Assembly: GCA_003220935.1 (NCBI GenBank)
Contig: QHTT01000066.1
Span: forward strand, 1 to 64,000
Direction: 5' to 3'
Length of the DNA stretch: 64,000 bases
From: Gemmatimonadota bacterium
GTDB taxonomy: Bacteria; Gemmatimonadota; Gemmatimonadetes; Gemmatimonadales; GWC2-71-9
The position numbers were made by a program, and so were the translations under genes. Shown here one piece after another: positions 43,323 to 51,862 of this stretch (the stretch's first letter is position 1; each line of letters opens with the position of its first letter). The notes under the pieces were generated by a model. It was not told the DNA's origin. It saw only the letters and a program-made list of their open reading frames with translations, and did not search any database.

Positions 43323-43354
43323 GGCGTTTGTGTCTCCCAAAGTTACTTTCCGGC

Positions 43355-43993
43355 GTGGCGCTCACCACCTTCCTGTTCGACCTGGACGGCACGCTGATCG
43401 ACTCGATCGAGCTGATCCTCCGCTCGTATCGCCACACCATGCGCGCGCACCGTGGGCTCGAGCCGCCGGACGAGGTGTGGATGAAGGGCCTCGGCACGCC
43501 GCTGTGGGTGCAGTTCCGGGATTGGACCGACGATCCCGCGGAGATCGAAGCGATGGTCGCCACCTACCGCGCTTACAACCTCGAGCATCACGACGCGTTG
43601 GTGCGGCCCTATGACGGCGTCGTCGCCGCGGTGCGAGCGCTGCGGCATCAAGGGAAGACGCTCGGCCTCGTCACGAGCAAGATGCGCAGCGGGGCGCTTC
43701 GCGGGCTGCGGCTCGCGGGTCTCGAGGACACGTTCGCTGTGATCGTGGGCGCGGACGAGGTGACGCACCCCAAGCCCCACCCCGAGCCCGTGCTCAAGGC
43801 GCTCGAGTGCCTGAGAGCGCCGGCCACGGGCGCGGTGTTTATCGGCGACTCGCGCCATGACATCGAGTGCGGTCGGGCCGCGGGGGTGAAAACGGCAGCC
43901 GCGTTGTGGGGACCCTTCGACCGCGCGCAGCTCCAGGACCTCGAGCCCGATTACTGGCTGGAACGGCCGGAGGATCTCGCCGCGCTCGGCTGA
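43355..43993 (+). CDS. HAD-superfamily phosphatase (phosphoglycolate/pyrophosphatase-like)
   Basis: 212 residues from GTG 43355. Motif I 'FLFDLDGTLIDS' (Asp nucleophile and DXD), motif II 'LVTSKM', motif III Lys in 'ADEVTHPKPHPEPVLKALE', and motif IV 'VFIGDSRHDIECGRAAGVKT'. The cap is the small helical type ('GLGTPLWVQFRDWT'). It resembles PpaX/Gph-like enzymes that hydrolyse phosphoglycolate or pyrophosphate; substrate is not set by the motifs. Confidence 0.87.
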   Translation: MALTTFLFDLDGTLIDSIELILRSYRHTMRAHRGLEPPDEVWMKGLGTPLWVQFRDWTDDPAEIEAMVATYRAYNLEHHDALVRPYDGVVAAVRALRHQGKTLGLVTSKMRSGALRGLRLAGLEDTFAVIVGADEVTHPKPHPEPVLKALECLRAPATGAVFIGDSRHDIECGRAAGVKTAAALWGPFDRAQLQDLEPDYWLERPEDLAALG

Positions 43994-44012
43994 CGCCCGC
44001 TTCGGGGTTATT

Positions 44013-44040
44013 GTAGGGGCGCAGCATGCTGCGCCCCCAC
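44013..44040. repeat. 28-bp palindrome, copy 3 of 3
   Basis: Identical to copy 1 (3677-3704) apart from one C-for-T change near the end. It lies between the HAD gene and the aminotransferase gene, both on the plus strand, and so could end the HAD transcript. Confidence 0.85.
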
Positions 44041-44081
44041 AGCGTTTCGTCCTTCCGCCGATCTCTAAGGAGGTGGGCCGC

Positions 44082-45206
44082 GTGCGCTTCGTCCCTTTCG
44101 AGCTCGAACGCTGGCAGAGCACCTGGGAAAACCGGGTGCGTTTCAACCTCTCCGAGTCGGGGGTGCACCCGCTCTCGATCCAGGAGCTCCTGGGCCTTGC
44201 TGGCGCCTCGGCGCTGCCATTGCTCGAGGTGCGGCTCGGCTACAGCCAGTCCAACGGGACCGACCTGCTCCGTAGCCGCATCGCGGCGCTCTATCCGGGC
44301 GCGTCCCCCGACCAGATCCTCGTCACCACCGGCAGCGCCGAAGCCAACTTCTGCGTCTGCTGGCGCCTGATCGAGCCGGGGGATACGGTCGCGGTCATGC
44401 TCCCGAACTACCTGCAGACCTGGGGACTGGCAGAGAACTTCGGGGCTCAAGTGCGCGGTTTCCCACTGCGCCCGGAGCTCGAGTGGGAGCCGACGGCCGA
44501 AGAGATCCGCGCGGCCATTGCGCCGGGCACGAAACTCGTGGTGGTCACGAACCCCCACAACCCCACCGGCCACGTGCTGTCGGCCGAGATGCGGCGCGTC
44601 GTCCTCGAGCGCACCGCGGAGGTCGGCGCTTGGCTGCTCGCGGACGAGGTGTACCAGGGAGCGGAGCGCGACGGCGGGACGACGCCGTCCTTCTGGGGCG
44701 GGCACGAGCGCGTCATCGTGGTCAACGGGCTGTCCAAGGCGTACGGGCTGCCGGGGCTGCGCATCGGCTGGATCGTCGCGCCGCCAGCGCTCTCGGCCGA
44801 AGCGTGGGCGCGGCACGACTACACCACCATCGGCCCAGCGGGGGCGAGCGACCACCTCGCTGCCGTGGCACTCGAGCCGCGCGTGCGCGACCGGCTGCTC
44901 GAGCGCACCCGCCGCATCCTCAACGCCAACTACCCTGTGCTCGAGGGCTGGCTCAAGCGCTTCGGGGACACGTTCAGCTGGCACCCGCCGCAGGCCGGCG
45001 CCATCTGTCTTGTGAAGTACCGCCAGGCGCTGAGCGCGCTCGACGTGGTCGAGCGGATGCGCGCCGAGCACAGCGTGCTGCTCGTGCCCGGCGAGCATTT
45101 CGGCCTGCCCAATCACATCCGCTTCGGTTACGGCGAGGAGCTGCACCACTTCCAGGAGGCGCTGGCGGAGACGGAGCGCGGCTTGACGCGCGTGTTCGCC
45201 GACTAG
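44082..45206 (+). CDS. PLP-dependent class I/II aminotransferase
   Basis: 374 residues from GTG 44082, chosen because AAGGAGG (44067-44073) is 8 bases upstream; an earlier GTG overlaps that site. Motifs: 'ILVTTGSAEANFCVCWRLI', 'VVVTNPHNPTGHVLS' (Asn binding PLP), 'LLADEVYQGAERDG' (Asp and Tyr), 'NGLSKAYGLPGLRIGWIV' with the Schiff-base Lys ~219, and the C-terminal Arg 'NHIRFGYGE'. The next gene is an ornithine-cyclodeaminase-family enzyme two bases away, so the pair probably acts in one amino-acid (or ectoine/proline-like) pathway. Confidence 0.87.
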   Translation: MRFVPFELERWQSTWENRVRFNLSESGVHPLSIQELLGLAGASALPLLEVRLGYSQSNGTDLLRSRIAALYPGASPDQILVTTGSAEANFCVCWRLIEPGDTVAVMLPNYLQTWGLAENFGAQVRGFPLRPELEWEPTAEEIRAAIAPGTKLVVVTNPHNPTGHVLSAEMRRVVLERTAEVGAWLLADEVYQGAERDGGTTPSFWGGHERVIVVNGLSKAYGLPGLRIGWIVAPPALSAEAWARHDYTTIGPAGASDHLAAVALEPRVRDRLLERTRRILNANYPVLEGWLKRFGDTFSWHPPQAGAICLVKYRQALSALDVVERMRAEHSVLLVPGEHFGLPNHIRFGYGEELHHFQEALAETERGLTRVFAD

Positions 45207-45208
45207 AG

Positions 45209-46156
45209 ATGCGGGTCATCCCACTCGAGGCGTTCCGGGATCGGATCCCCTTCGCCGTCGGCGTGAACGCAGTGGAGCGGGGCTTCCGCGCCCTTGGCCT
45301 CGGCGAGGCCACGCTCCCCGATCCGATGGTGGTCGAGCTCGCCGAGCAGCAGGCCGAAGTGCACGTGAAGGGTGCGCACCTGCGCGGCGCGCGCCACATC
45401 GTGCTCAAGGTGGCGACGGGCTTCTACCGGAACCGGGCGCGCGGCCTGCCCTCAGGCGACGGCATGTTTCTGCTGCTCGACGCCGAGACGGGGGCGCCCG
45501 ACCTGCTGCTCGAAGAGCACGGCTACCTCACCGATTTCCGCACCGCGGCGGCCGTGGGCCTCACCCTCAGGTACCTCGCGCCAAAGGACGTGCACGACGC
45601 GCTGCTGGTGGGCGCGGGCGCGCTCGCGCGGCTCACCGCGCGGGCGATGGTCGCCGAGCTGACGCTCCAGCGAATCACCCTGTGGAACCGCACGCCGGAG
45701 CGGGCGGGCGCCCTCGCCAAGGAGCTCGCGCCCGTCGTCGCCACGCGCGTCGCGCCCGCGCTCGAGCACGCCGTGCGCGACCACCAGGTGATCGTGACCG
45801 CGACGGCGAGCATCACGCCGCTGATCAAGGCCGCATGGGTGACCCCGGGCATGCACATCACCTCCGTCGGCACCGGCAGCCCGGAGAAGGTGGAGCTGGA
45901 ACCCGCAGTCTTGCTAAAGGCCGACAAGCTGATAGCCGATCGCGTCTCTCAGACCGAGCGATACGGGAACCTGCATCACGCCCTCGCCGCCGGCGTCGTC
46001 ACCAGGGACAAGGTCTACGGCGAGCTCGCGGACCTGGCGGCCGGTCGGATCGTGGGGCGGGAACGAGCGAGCGAGATTACCGTGGCGGATCTGACCGGCG
46101 TCGGCGTGCAGGACGCCGCCATCGCGCAGGCCGTCGTGGAAGTGCTGGGACTGTAA
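45209..46156 (+). CDS. Ornithine cyclodeaminase / mu-crystallin family protein
   Basis: 315 residues from ATG 45209, two bases after the aminotransferase stop. 'VHVKGAHLRGARHIVLKVAT' and 'LLLLDAETG'-like segment at 'GMFLLLDAETGAPDLLLEEH', then 'YLTDFRTAAAVGLTLRYLAP', followed by an NAD-binding Rossmann domain 'ALLVGAGALARLTARAMVAE' and 'IVTATASITPLIKAAWVTPG'. Family members deaminate ornithine to proline or reduce ketimines; the partner aminotransferase fits ketimine chemistry. Cytosolic. Confidence 0.87.
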   Translation: MRVIPLEAFRDRIPFAVGVNAVERGFRALGLGEATLPDPMVVELAEQQAEVHVKGAHLRGARHIVLKVATGFYRNRARGLPSGDGMFLLLDAETGAPDLLLEEHGYLTDFRTAAAVGLTLRYLAPKDVHDALLVGAGALARLTARAMVAELTLQRITLWNRTPERAGALAKELAPVVATRVAPALEHAVRDHQVIVTATASITPLIKAAWVTPGMHITSVGTGSPEKVELEPAVLLKADKLIADRVSQTERYGNLHHALAAGVVTRDKVYGELADLAAGRIVGRERASEITVADLTGVGVQDAAIAQAVVEVLGL

Positions 46157-46212
46157 TGCGCTACCGGCGGGTGGGGATGATCGACGCGTCGCAGCTGCAG
46201 CGCCGTCCGCCG

Positions 46213-47250
46213 TCAGTGGATTAGGGCTCGCAGGACGAGGTACACCACGCCCGCGATGCCCGCCGCCGCGGGGATCGTGAGCAGCCACGCCCAGACGATC
46301 CGTCCCGCGACCCCCCAGCGCACCGCCGACAGCCGGTGCGCTGCGCCGACGCCCGATATCGCACCGGTGATGGTGTGTGTCGTGCTAACCGGGATGCCGA
46401 AGTGCGATGCGACGAACAGCGTGATGGCGCCGCTCGTCTCGGCGCAGAAGCCGCCGAACGGCTGGAGCTTGGTGAGGCGCTGGCCCATTGTCTTAACGAT
46501 GCGCCAGCCGCCCGACATGGTGCCGAGCCCCATCGCCGCGCCGCAAGCGACGACGACCCACGCCGGCACCGATGCTGCGTCCGTCAAATGGAGTGCGCCG
46601 ATCGGCGAGCCCGCGAACAACTGCTGCTCGGCGACCAACAAGCCGACGATGATGCCCATCGTCTTCTGCGCGTCGTTGGACCCGTGCCCCAGAGAATACG
46701 CGGCGGCCGACCCGAGCTGCAGCACACGAAACACGCGGTCCACCCGACGTGGCAGCGAGCGCCGCAGCATCCAAGACAGCGCGACGGTGAGCACCAGCGC
46801 GATCGTCAGGCCCATCACCGGCGCGATGACGATGAAGACAAGGGTGGAGATCCACTTGCCGGGGAACAACAGCGCGGTGAAGCCCGCCTTCGCCACGGCC
46901 GCCCCCCCGTAGCCGCCGATGATCGCGTGGGACGACGACGTCGGCAGCGCTAGCCACCACGTGATGACGTCCCACACGATCGCCCCGACGAGTCCGGCGA
47001 GGATGACGTTGGCATCAACGGCTGCGAGGTCCACCAACCCCTTGCCCATAGTCTTCGCGACCGCCGTCCCGAACAGAAAGACAGCGAGGAAGTTGAACGC
47101 CGCTGCCCAGACCACGGCGGCTGAGGGCGACAGCACACGGGTTGAGACGACCGTGGCGATGGAGTTCGCCGCATCGTGGAATCCGTTGATGAAATCGAAG
47201 GCGAGCGCGACCACGACGATCGCGAGCACGAACGACGCGTCGTGCGTCAT
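46213..47250 (-). CDS. Low-affinity inorganic phosphate transporter (Pit family)
   Basis: 345 residues from ATG 47250, overlapping the DUF47 gene by one base (TGATG). 'FDFINGFHDAANSIATVVST' and the mirrored 'SLGHGSNDAQKTMGIIVGL' are the two Pit signature repeats, with 'LALPTSSSHAIIGGYGGAAV' and 'FGIPVSTTHTITGAISGVG' as the inverted second motifs. It should import phosphate with H+ or as metal-phosphate. The PhoU-like DUF47 partner is directly upstream, as usual. Confidence 0.92.
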   Translation of the reverse strand: MTHDASFVLAIVVVALAFDFINGFHDAANSIATVVSTRVLSPSAAVVWAAAFNFLAVFLFGTAVAKTMGKGLVDLAAVDANVILAGLVGAIVWDVITWWLALPTSSSHAIIGGYGGAAVAKAGFTALLFPGKWISTLVFIVIAPVMGLTIALVLTVALSWMLRRSLPRRVDRVFRVLQLGSAAAYSLGHGSNDAQKTMGIIVGLLVAEQQLFAGSPIGALHLTDAASVPAWVVVACGAAMGLGTMSGGWRIVKTMGQRLTKLQPFGGFCAETSGAITLFVASHFGIPVSTTHTITGAISGVGAAHRLSAVRWGVAGRIVWAWLLTIPAAAGIAGVVYLVLRALIH

Positions 47251-47864
47251 CAGGCGTGCTTGAGCGTGATGGACTCCAGCACGTTGGCGACGTCCTCGCC
47301 CTGGTCGAGGGTCATTTCCAGGGTGTCGTAGATCTCCTTCCACTTGATGACTTCGAGGGCGTCGCGCTCCTTCTCGAACAGCTGGCCGAGCGACTCGTGG
47401 TAGATCGCGTCCCCTTCTTCCTCCAACTGCTTCGCCTCGATGCAGTAGCGCATTACGTCGTCGCCCTTCTTGAGGCGTCCGACCCCTTCGCCGAGCACCG
47501 TCACCATCCGCTCGATGACCTCGGTGAGCTGCTTCACCCCCTGCGGGGCCAGGCCGAGCCGAAAGATCTGCGAGCGCCGCGCCGTGCCGTCCATCGCGTC
47601 CATCACGTCGTCGAGATCCGAGGCGAGCTGATGGATGTCCTCCCGGTCGAGCGGCGTGATGAAGGTGCGGTCGAGCCGGTTCACGATCTCGTGGGTGACC
47701 TGATCGGCTTCGTGCTCGAGCCGCTTGAGCGCCTCGACATACGGCGTGCGCCGCTCCGGCGGCGCGGCGAACAGCTCGCGGAGGTGACGCGCCGCTTCTT
47801 TGTTGCGGTTGGCGACCTCGACGAACAAGGCGAAGAATTCCTCTTCCCGCGGCAATAAACGCAC
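47250..47864 (-). CDS. DUF47 / PhoU-like Pit accessory protein
   Basis: 204 residues from GTG 47864. 'EEEFFALFVEVANRNKEAAR' opens the family, then 'EHEADQVTHEIVNRLDRTFI' and 'TPLDREDIHQLASDLDDVMD' with the acidic metal-binding patches, ending 'EIYDTLEMTLDQGEDVANVL'. All-helical three-helix-bundle pair as in PhoU. It regulates or gates the Pit transporter encoded by the overlapping next gene. Confidence 0.92.
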   Translation of the reverse strand: MRLLPREEEFFALFVEVANRNKEAARHLRELFAAPPERRTPYVEALKRLEHEADQVTHEIVNRLDRTFITPLDREDIHQLASDLDDVMDAMDGTARRSQIFRLGLAPQGVKQLTEVIERMVTVLGEGVGRLKKGDDVMRYCIEAKQLEEEGDAIYHESLGQLFEKERDALEVIKWKEIYDTLEMTLDQGEDVANVLESITLKHA

Positions 47865-47969
47865 GGCGATCCTCTGCGCTGAAGAGAGCGGCGCCGGAGA
47901 ATATGGCGGCCTCCGGCGGGAGCCACTAGGTTAACCACGGCCCGCCAACCCACAAGGAGCGAGAGCCCG

Positions 47970-49397
47970 ATGGCGACCACGCAACAGCCGCGGACCGACT
48001 TCGTCAAGGCGATCTCCCGGCTCGATGCCACGGCCCTCGTGGTCGGCTCGATGATCGGCTCGGGCATCTTCATCGTCTCGGCCGACATCCTGCGCCAGGT
48101 GCACGCCCCGGGGGTCATGCTCCTGGTCTGGGCCCTCTCCGGGGTCGTAACCCTGATGGGCGCCCTCGCCTACGGCGAGCTCGCCGCCATGTTCCCCCGG
48201 GCGGGCGGCCAGTACGTGTACCTGCGGGAGGGGATCTCCCCCCTGTTCGGCTACCTGTACGGCTGGACCCTGTTCTTGGTGATCCAGACCGGGACCATCG
48301 CCGCCGTGGCGGTGGCGTTCGCCCGCTTCACAGCGGTCTTCTTTCCCGGCTTGTCGCCCGATGTCTTCCTCGGCACCACGGTCAACCTCGGCAGCGGCCC
48401 CATCCAGGTAGGGCTCTCCCCCCAGCGGATCCTCGCCATCCTCTCGGTGATCGTGTTGACGTGGATCAACGTGCGTGGCGTGAAGACCGCAGCAGTCATC
48501 CAGACTTCGCTCACGGTCATCAAGACGACGGCGCTCGCCGCGCTCATTCTGCTCGGCGTCACGATCGGTCGCAACGCCGCGGCGATCGACGCAAACTTCG
48601 GGCCCGCGTTCTGGCCGGCCGGCGGGCTCGCGGCGGGACTGTGGCCCGTGATCGGTGCAGCGATGGTGGGATCGCTGTTTTCCATGGACGCTTGGAACAA
48701 CGTCGGCTTCGCCGGCTCGGAGCTGAAGGACGCGAAGCGCGACCTGCCGATCGCCATGGCGGCCGGCACGCTGATCGTGACCGTGCTGTACCTGCTCGCG
48801 AACGTCAGCTACCTGAACGTGCTGCCGGCGGAGGCGATCGCCCACGCCCCGCAGGACCGAGTCGGTACGGCCGCCCTGCAAGCGATGTTCGGCAACGCGG
48901 GATTGTACCTGATGGCCGGCGCGATCATGATCTCGACGTTCGGCTGCAACAACGGGCTGATCCTGTCCGGCGCCCGGGTCTACTACGCGATGGCGCAGGA
49001 CAACCTGTTCTTCCGCTCCATCGGCGTGCTCCACCCCGGGCACAAGACGCCCGCCGTCGCGCTCGTCGTCCAGGCGGTGTGGACCAGCCTGCTGTGCCTC
49101 TCGGGCACCTACAGCGAGCTGCTGAACTACGTCATCTTCGCGGCCCTGCTGTTCTACATGTTGACCGCCGTCGGCTTGTTCTTCCTGCGGGCCCGGCGTC
49201 CCGACGCGGAGCGCCCAGTGCGAGCCGTCGGCTATCCCTGGCTGCCGGCCCTCTACGTCCTTGGCACGGGCGTGTTGTGCGTGAACCTGCTGTTCCAGCA
49301 AACCCGCTACGCGGGCCTGGGATTGATCATCGTGGCGCTGGGCGTGCCGGTGTATTTCGCGTGGCGGCGGCTCGTGGGAAGCGCGCCCGCGCTGTAG
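47970..49397 (+). CDS. APC-superfamily amino acid permease
   Basis: 475 residues from ATG 47970, with AAGGAG about 10 bases upstream. Twelve membrane segments. 'LVVGSMIGSGIFIVSADIL' is the consensus first helix of the APC fold (unwound G-S-G-I-F), followed by 'YGELAAMFPRAGGQYVYLRE', 'FSMDAWNNVGFAGSELKDAK', 'STFGCNNGLILSGARVYYAM'. The motif set fits the LAT/YfnA-like cationic or neutral amino acid group. The exact substrate cannot be read. Confidence 0.88.
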   Translation: MATTQQPRTDFVKAISRLDATALVVGSMIGSGIFIVSADILRQVHAPGVMLLVWALSGVVTLMGALAYGELAAMFPRAGGQYVYLREGISPLFGYLYGWTLFLVIQTGTIAAVAVAFARFTAVFFPGLSPDVFLGTTVNLGSGPIQVGLSPQRILAILSVIVLTWINVRGVKTAAVIQTSLTVIKTTALAALILLGVTIGRNAAAIDANFGPAFWPAGGLAAGLWPVIGAAMVGSLFSMDAWNNVGFAGSELKDAKRDLPIAMAAGTLIVTVLYLLANVSYLNVLPAEAIAHAPQDRVGTAALQAMFGNAGLYLMAGAIMISTFGCNNGLILSGARVYYAMAQDNLFFRSIGVLHPGHKTPAVALVVQAVWTSLLCLSGTYSELLNYVIFAALLFYMLTAVGLFFLRARRPDAERPVRAVGYPWLPALYVLGTGVLCVNLLFQQTRYAGLGLIIVALGVPVYFAWRRLVGSAPAL

Positions 49398-49407
49398 GAC
49401 CGCGCCG

Positions 49408-50244
49408 TCACCCTCGCGGCGTGAAGCGGGCGTACTCGCCCAGCAGGGTGATCACCGCGCCCTGCGTCGCCAGCGCCGCGAGCGCGGAGCGCATCGCGGG
49501 CTCGGCGGCCCGCCCTTCCACGTCCAGATAGAAGAGGTACTCCCACGGCGTCGAGCGGTCGGGACGGCTCTCGAGCTTCGTGAGGTTGAGCCCGGCGTCG
49601 GCGAACGGGGCGAGCGCGCGCGCCAGCGTCCCGGGACGGTGCGGCAGCTTGAGGCGGAGCGTGGTCTTAGCCGGGACGTCCGCGGGCGGTGGCGTCGCGT
49701 CGCGCGCCACCAGCAGAAACCGGGTCTGGTTGTGCGGCTCGTCCTCGATCCGTTCCGCGAGCACCTCCAGACCGTAGCGGCGCGCCGCGAGCACTCCCGC
49801 CACGGCGCCGAGCGACGTGTCCTTGCGCCGGGCGACCTCCGCCGCCGCGCCCGCGGTATCGTAGAACGCGACGACCTCGACCCCTGACAGCTCGCGCAGA
49901 AACCGCTCGCATTGCGCCAGCGCCACCGGGTGCGAGAGCACCCGGCGCAACGCTGCGCGCTGCGCCCCGGGCACGCCCAGCAAACAGTGATGCACCGCGC
50001 TCACGACCTCGCCCACGATCGCGAGCGCCGACTCGGCAATCAGGTCGAAGTTGGTCGCGATCGAGCCCACCAGGGAGTTCTCGATCGGCAACAGCCCGAG
50101 CTCGGCACGGTGCTCGAGCACGGCCTGCGCGACATCGCGGAACTCGCGGTACGGCTGCGACTGGGCATCCGGGGCCAGCAGAAACAGCGCCTCTTCACTG
50201 TAGGCGCCCGGCTCGCCTTGAAAGGCTATCCTCTTGATCGTCAT
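49408..50244 (-). CDS. pheA: Prephenate dehydratase with ACT domain
   Basis: 278 residues from ATG 50244. 'RIAFQGEPGAYSEEALF' starts the catalytic domain; 'LGLLPIENSLVGSIATNFDL' and 'NQTRFLLVAR' (the T-R-F motif near residue 170) carry catalytic and substrate residues. The ACT regulatory domain follows ('TTLRLKLPHRPGTLARALAP', 'LNLTKLESRPDRSTPWEYLF', with the E-S-R-P phenylalanine-binding motif). Converts prephenate to phenylpyruvate in Phe synthesis and is probably feedback inhibited by Phe. No chorismate mutase domain is attached. Confidence 0.93.
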   Translation of the reverse strand: MTIKRIAFQGEPGAYSEEALFLLAPDAQSQPYREFRDVAQAVLEHRAELGLLPIENSLVGSIATNFDLIAESALAIVGEVVSAVHHCLLGVPGAQRAALRRVLSHPVALAQCERFLRELSGVEVVAFYDTAGAAAEVARRKDTSLGAVAGVLAARRYGLEVLAERIEDEPHNQTRFLLVARDATPPPADVPAKTTLRLKLPHRPGTLARALAPFADAGLNLTKLESRPDRSTPWEYLFYLDVEGRAAEPAMRSALAALATQGAVITLLGEYARFTPRG

Positions 50245-50336
50245 CTGTTTACGCTAATGCGCCACCGCCCTTGCCGATAGGTTGCTTCGGAATAAATTCG
50301 GTGATAGCGTACCGAACGAAAACCGAACGCCAGAGG

Positions 50337-50498
50337 ATGCGCATGCAGGCGCCTCTCGAGTTGCCCAGTCCCATACCCACTGCTCCCATCTCCCAGCCAC
50401 CGTCCCAATCCTCGCCCTGCCCGGACTGCGGCGCCGGGCTCGTGCGGCAATCGGGCTGCCTCGTGTGCGTACAGTGCGGCTGGGCGCGATGCGGGTGA
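50337..50498 (+). CDS. Small zinc-ribbon protein
   Basis: 53 residues from ATG 50337, with AGAGG directly upstream. A Pro/Ser-rich N-terminus is followed by 'CPDCGAGLVRQSGCLVCVQC' and 'GWARCG', i.e. two CXXC-type knuckles as in the C-terminal zinc ribbon of B12-dependent ribonucleotide reductases and many stand-alone ribbons. It could be a short regulator or a chaperone-like zinc protein. Coding is supported by the motif only. Confidence 0.6.
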   Translation: MRMQAPLELPSPIPTAPISQPPSQSSPCPDCGAGLVRQSGCLVCVQCGWARCG

Positions 50499-50500
50499 GG

Positions 50501-50616
50501 CGTCGGACGGTTGGACGGTCGGACAGTCGGACGGTGAGAGCATGATCACGCACTCCGCGACCCCGGACCAGCTGCAACTCTTACCGTCCGACAGTCCGAC
50601 CGTCCGACTGTCCGTC
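50501..50616. repeat. Inverted GTCGGAC-type 8-mer arms around the radical-SAM start
   Basis: Left arm 50501-50534 (CGTCGGACG, TTGGACG, GTCGGACA, GTCGGACG) and right arm 50583-50616 (CCGTCCGACA, GTCCGACC, GTCCGACT, GTCCG). The start codon (50542) lies in the 48-base centre and the right arm codes for 'LPSDSPTVRLSV'. The arms can pair and hide the ribosome site. Confidence 0.75.
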
Positions 50617-51618
50617 CTCGATGAGCGCCTCCGCGGCACGAAGTTCGTGTCGCTCACGCCGAAATCGATCCTCAACTCTCCGCAGCAGACCGGCGTGGAT
50701 TTTTGGTCTCTGAACCCGTACGTGGGCTGCGAGTTCGGGTGCAGCTATTGCTACGCCCGCTACGCCCATCGCTATGTCGTCGAGCGCGCGCACGACGCAG
50801 GGAAGCTCTCCGACGGCGAGTTTCAGGATTTCCGGGGACCGCACGGCTGGGAGGCGTTCGAGCGCAGGATCTTCGTCAAGGACCAACTCCTCGGCGCCCT
50901 GGAAGCCGATCTGCGCCGCTATTATCGGTCCATCGGTGCGTCGGTCCGCGAGTCCGTCCCGATTGTGATCGGCACCGCGACCGACCCCTACCAGCCGGCC
51001 GAGCGCCGGTTCCGGCTCACGCGGCACATCCTGGAGCGGCTGGCACGCTGCGAGGGGCTGAACATCGGCGTCATCACGAAGAGCCCGCTCGTGGCTCGCG
51101 ACGTGGACGTGCTGCGCCGGCTCCAGGACCGCAACGACCTCGAGGTGTACGTGTCATTGATCTCGGTCGACGCCGCACTGATCCGCAAGATCGAGACTCG
51201 CTCCCCCTTGCCCGCGGTCCGGCTGCGCGCGCTCAGGCGGCTCACCGATGCAGGGGTCAACGCCGGGCTCATCGTGGCGCCGGTGCTCCCGGGCATCACC
51301 GACGACGTTCCCCACCTGGAAGCGCTGTTCGGGGCGGCGCGCGAAGCGGGTGCTCGCTTCGTGCACGCGGGACCGCTGCGCCTCTACGCCGCGGTGCGGC
51401 ACCGCTTCCTCCCGCTATTGGGAGAGCATTTCCCCGAGTTGCAGGAGCGCTATCGGCGCGCCTATGCGCGGACGAGCGGCGCGCCGCGGGACTACGCCGC
51501 GGCGCTCGCCCGGCGCGTCAAGCGGCTGCAGCGAAAGTACGGCTTCCGGATGAACGACGGCATGCAGGATCGCTACACGCGGCGGCTCGCGCCGCCGCAG
51601 GGAGACCTCGGGTTATGA
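50542..51618 (+). CDS. Radical SAM protein of the photolyase-like (SplB/COG1533) group
   Basis: 358 residues from ATG 50542. 'NPYVGCEFGCSYCYARYAHR' holds the CX3CX2C cluster for the [4Fe-4S] centre, preceded by 'TPKSILNSP' and followed by 'VPIVIGTATDPYQPAERRF' and 'NIGVITKSPLVARDVDVL', typical of the COG1533 proteins often named DNA-repair photolyase. The C-terminal part is helical ('RVKRLQRKYGFRMNDGMQDR'). True spore photoproduct lyase activity is unproven for this group. Residues ~15-27 come from a repeat arm. Confidence 0.85.
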   Translation: MITHSATPDQLQLLPSDSPTVRLSVLDERLRGTKFVSLTPKSILNSPQQTGVDFWSLNPYVGCEFGCSYCYARYAHRYVVERAHDAGKLSDGEFQDFRGPHGWEAFERRIFVKDQLLGALEADLRRYYRSIGASVRESVPIVIGTATDPYQPAERRFRLTRHILERLARCEGLNIGVITKSPLVARDVDVLRRLQDRNDLEVYVSLISVDAALIRKIETRSPLPAVRLRALRRLTDAGVNAGLIVAPVLPGITDDVPHLEALFGAAREAGARFVHAGPLRLYAAVRHRFLPLLGEHFPELQERYRRAYARTSGAPRDYAAALARRVKRLQRKYGFRMNDGMQDRYTRRLAPPQGDLGL

Positions 51619-51765
51619 CGGCCGGCTCCCGCGGTGATCGCCCACCGCGACGATCTCCGCCCAGAGCGCACTCAGATCGAGCGGCTTCGAGAGGAAGCGC
51701 TCCGTTTGCACCGGGCCGTCGAACGAGTTTTCCTCGACGAGCAGGATCGAAAGTGGCTGAGGCAT
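51613..51765 (-). pseudogene. Internally deleted response-regulator receiver domain
   Basis: A 50-codon frame from ATG 51765 starts like a receiver ('PLSILLVEEN', the beta1 strand and acidic pocket) and ends like one ('RFLSKPLDLSALWAEIVAV', the conserved Lys-Pro of beta5 and the last helix), but the middle, including the phospho-acceptor Asp, is missing. Most simply a remnant left by an internal deletion. It overlaps the radical-SAM gene end by six bases. A tandem AAACTGCAC element lies directly upstream. Confidence 0.45.
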
Positions 51766-51791
51766 GTCGCTCCGCCGCACCGGAAGCCAGG

Positions 51792-51809
51792 AAACTGCAC
51801 AAACTGCAC
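51792..51809. promoter_or_regulatory. Tandem AAACTGCAC pair, copy 1
   Basis: Two adjacent copies of the 9-mer AAACTGCAC. A near-identical pair is at 52614-52631, upstream of the short HTH-family gene, and a related AT-rich CTGCGG/CCGCACAAAGTGCAC segment lies upstream of the gene at 52695. It probably binds one of the local HTH proteins. Confidence 0.5.
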
Positions 51810-51862
51810 ACCCGATATACCGGGCCCACGCGGGGGCCCGCAAGGCCCCGAGGCCGAGAGCT

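Noticed and set aside
46156..46224. 22-codon frame after the ornithine-cyclodeaminase gene
   Set aside because: No ribosome site, no motif, and it runs into the end of the Pit gene on the other strand.
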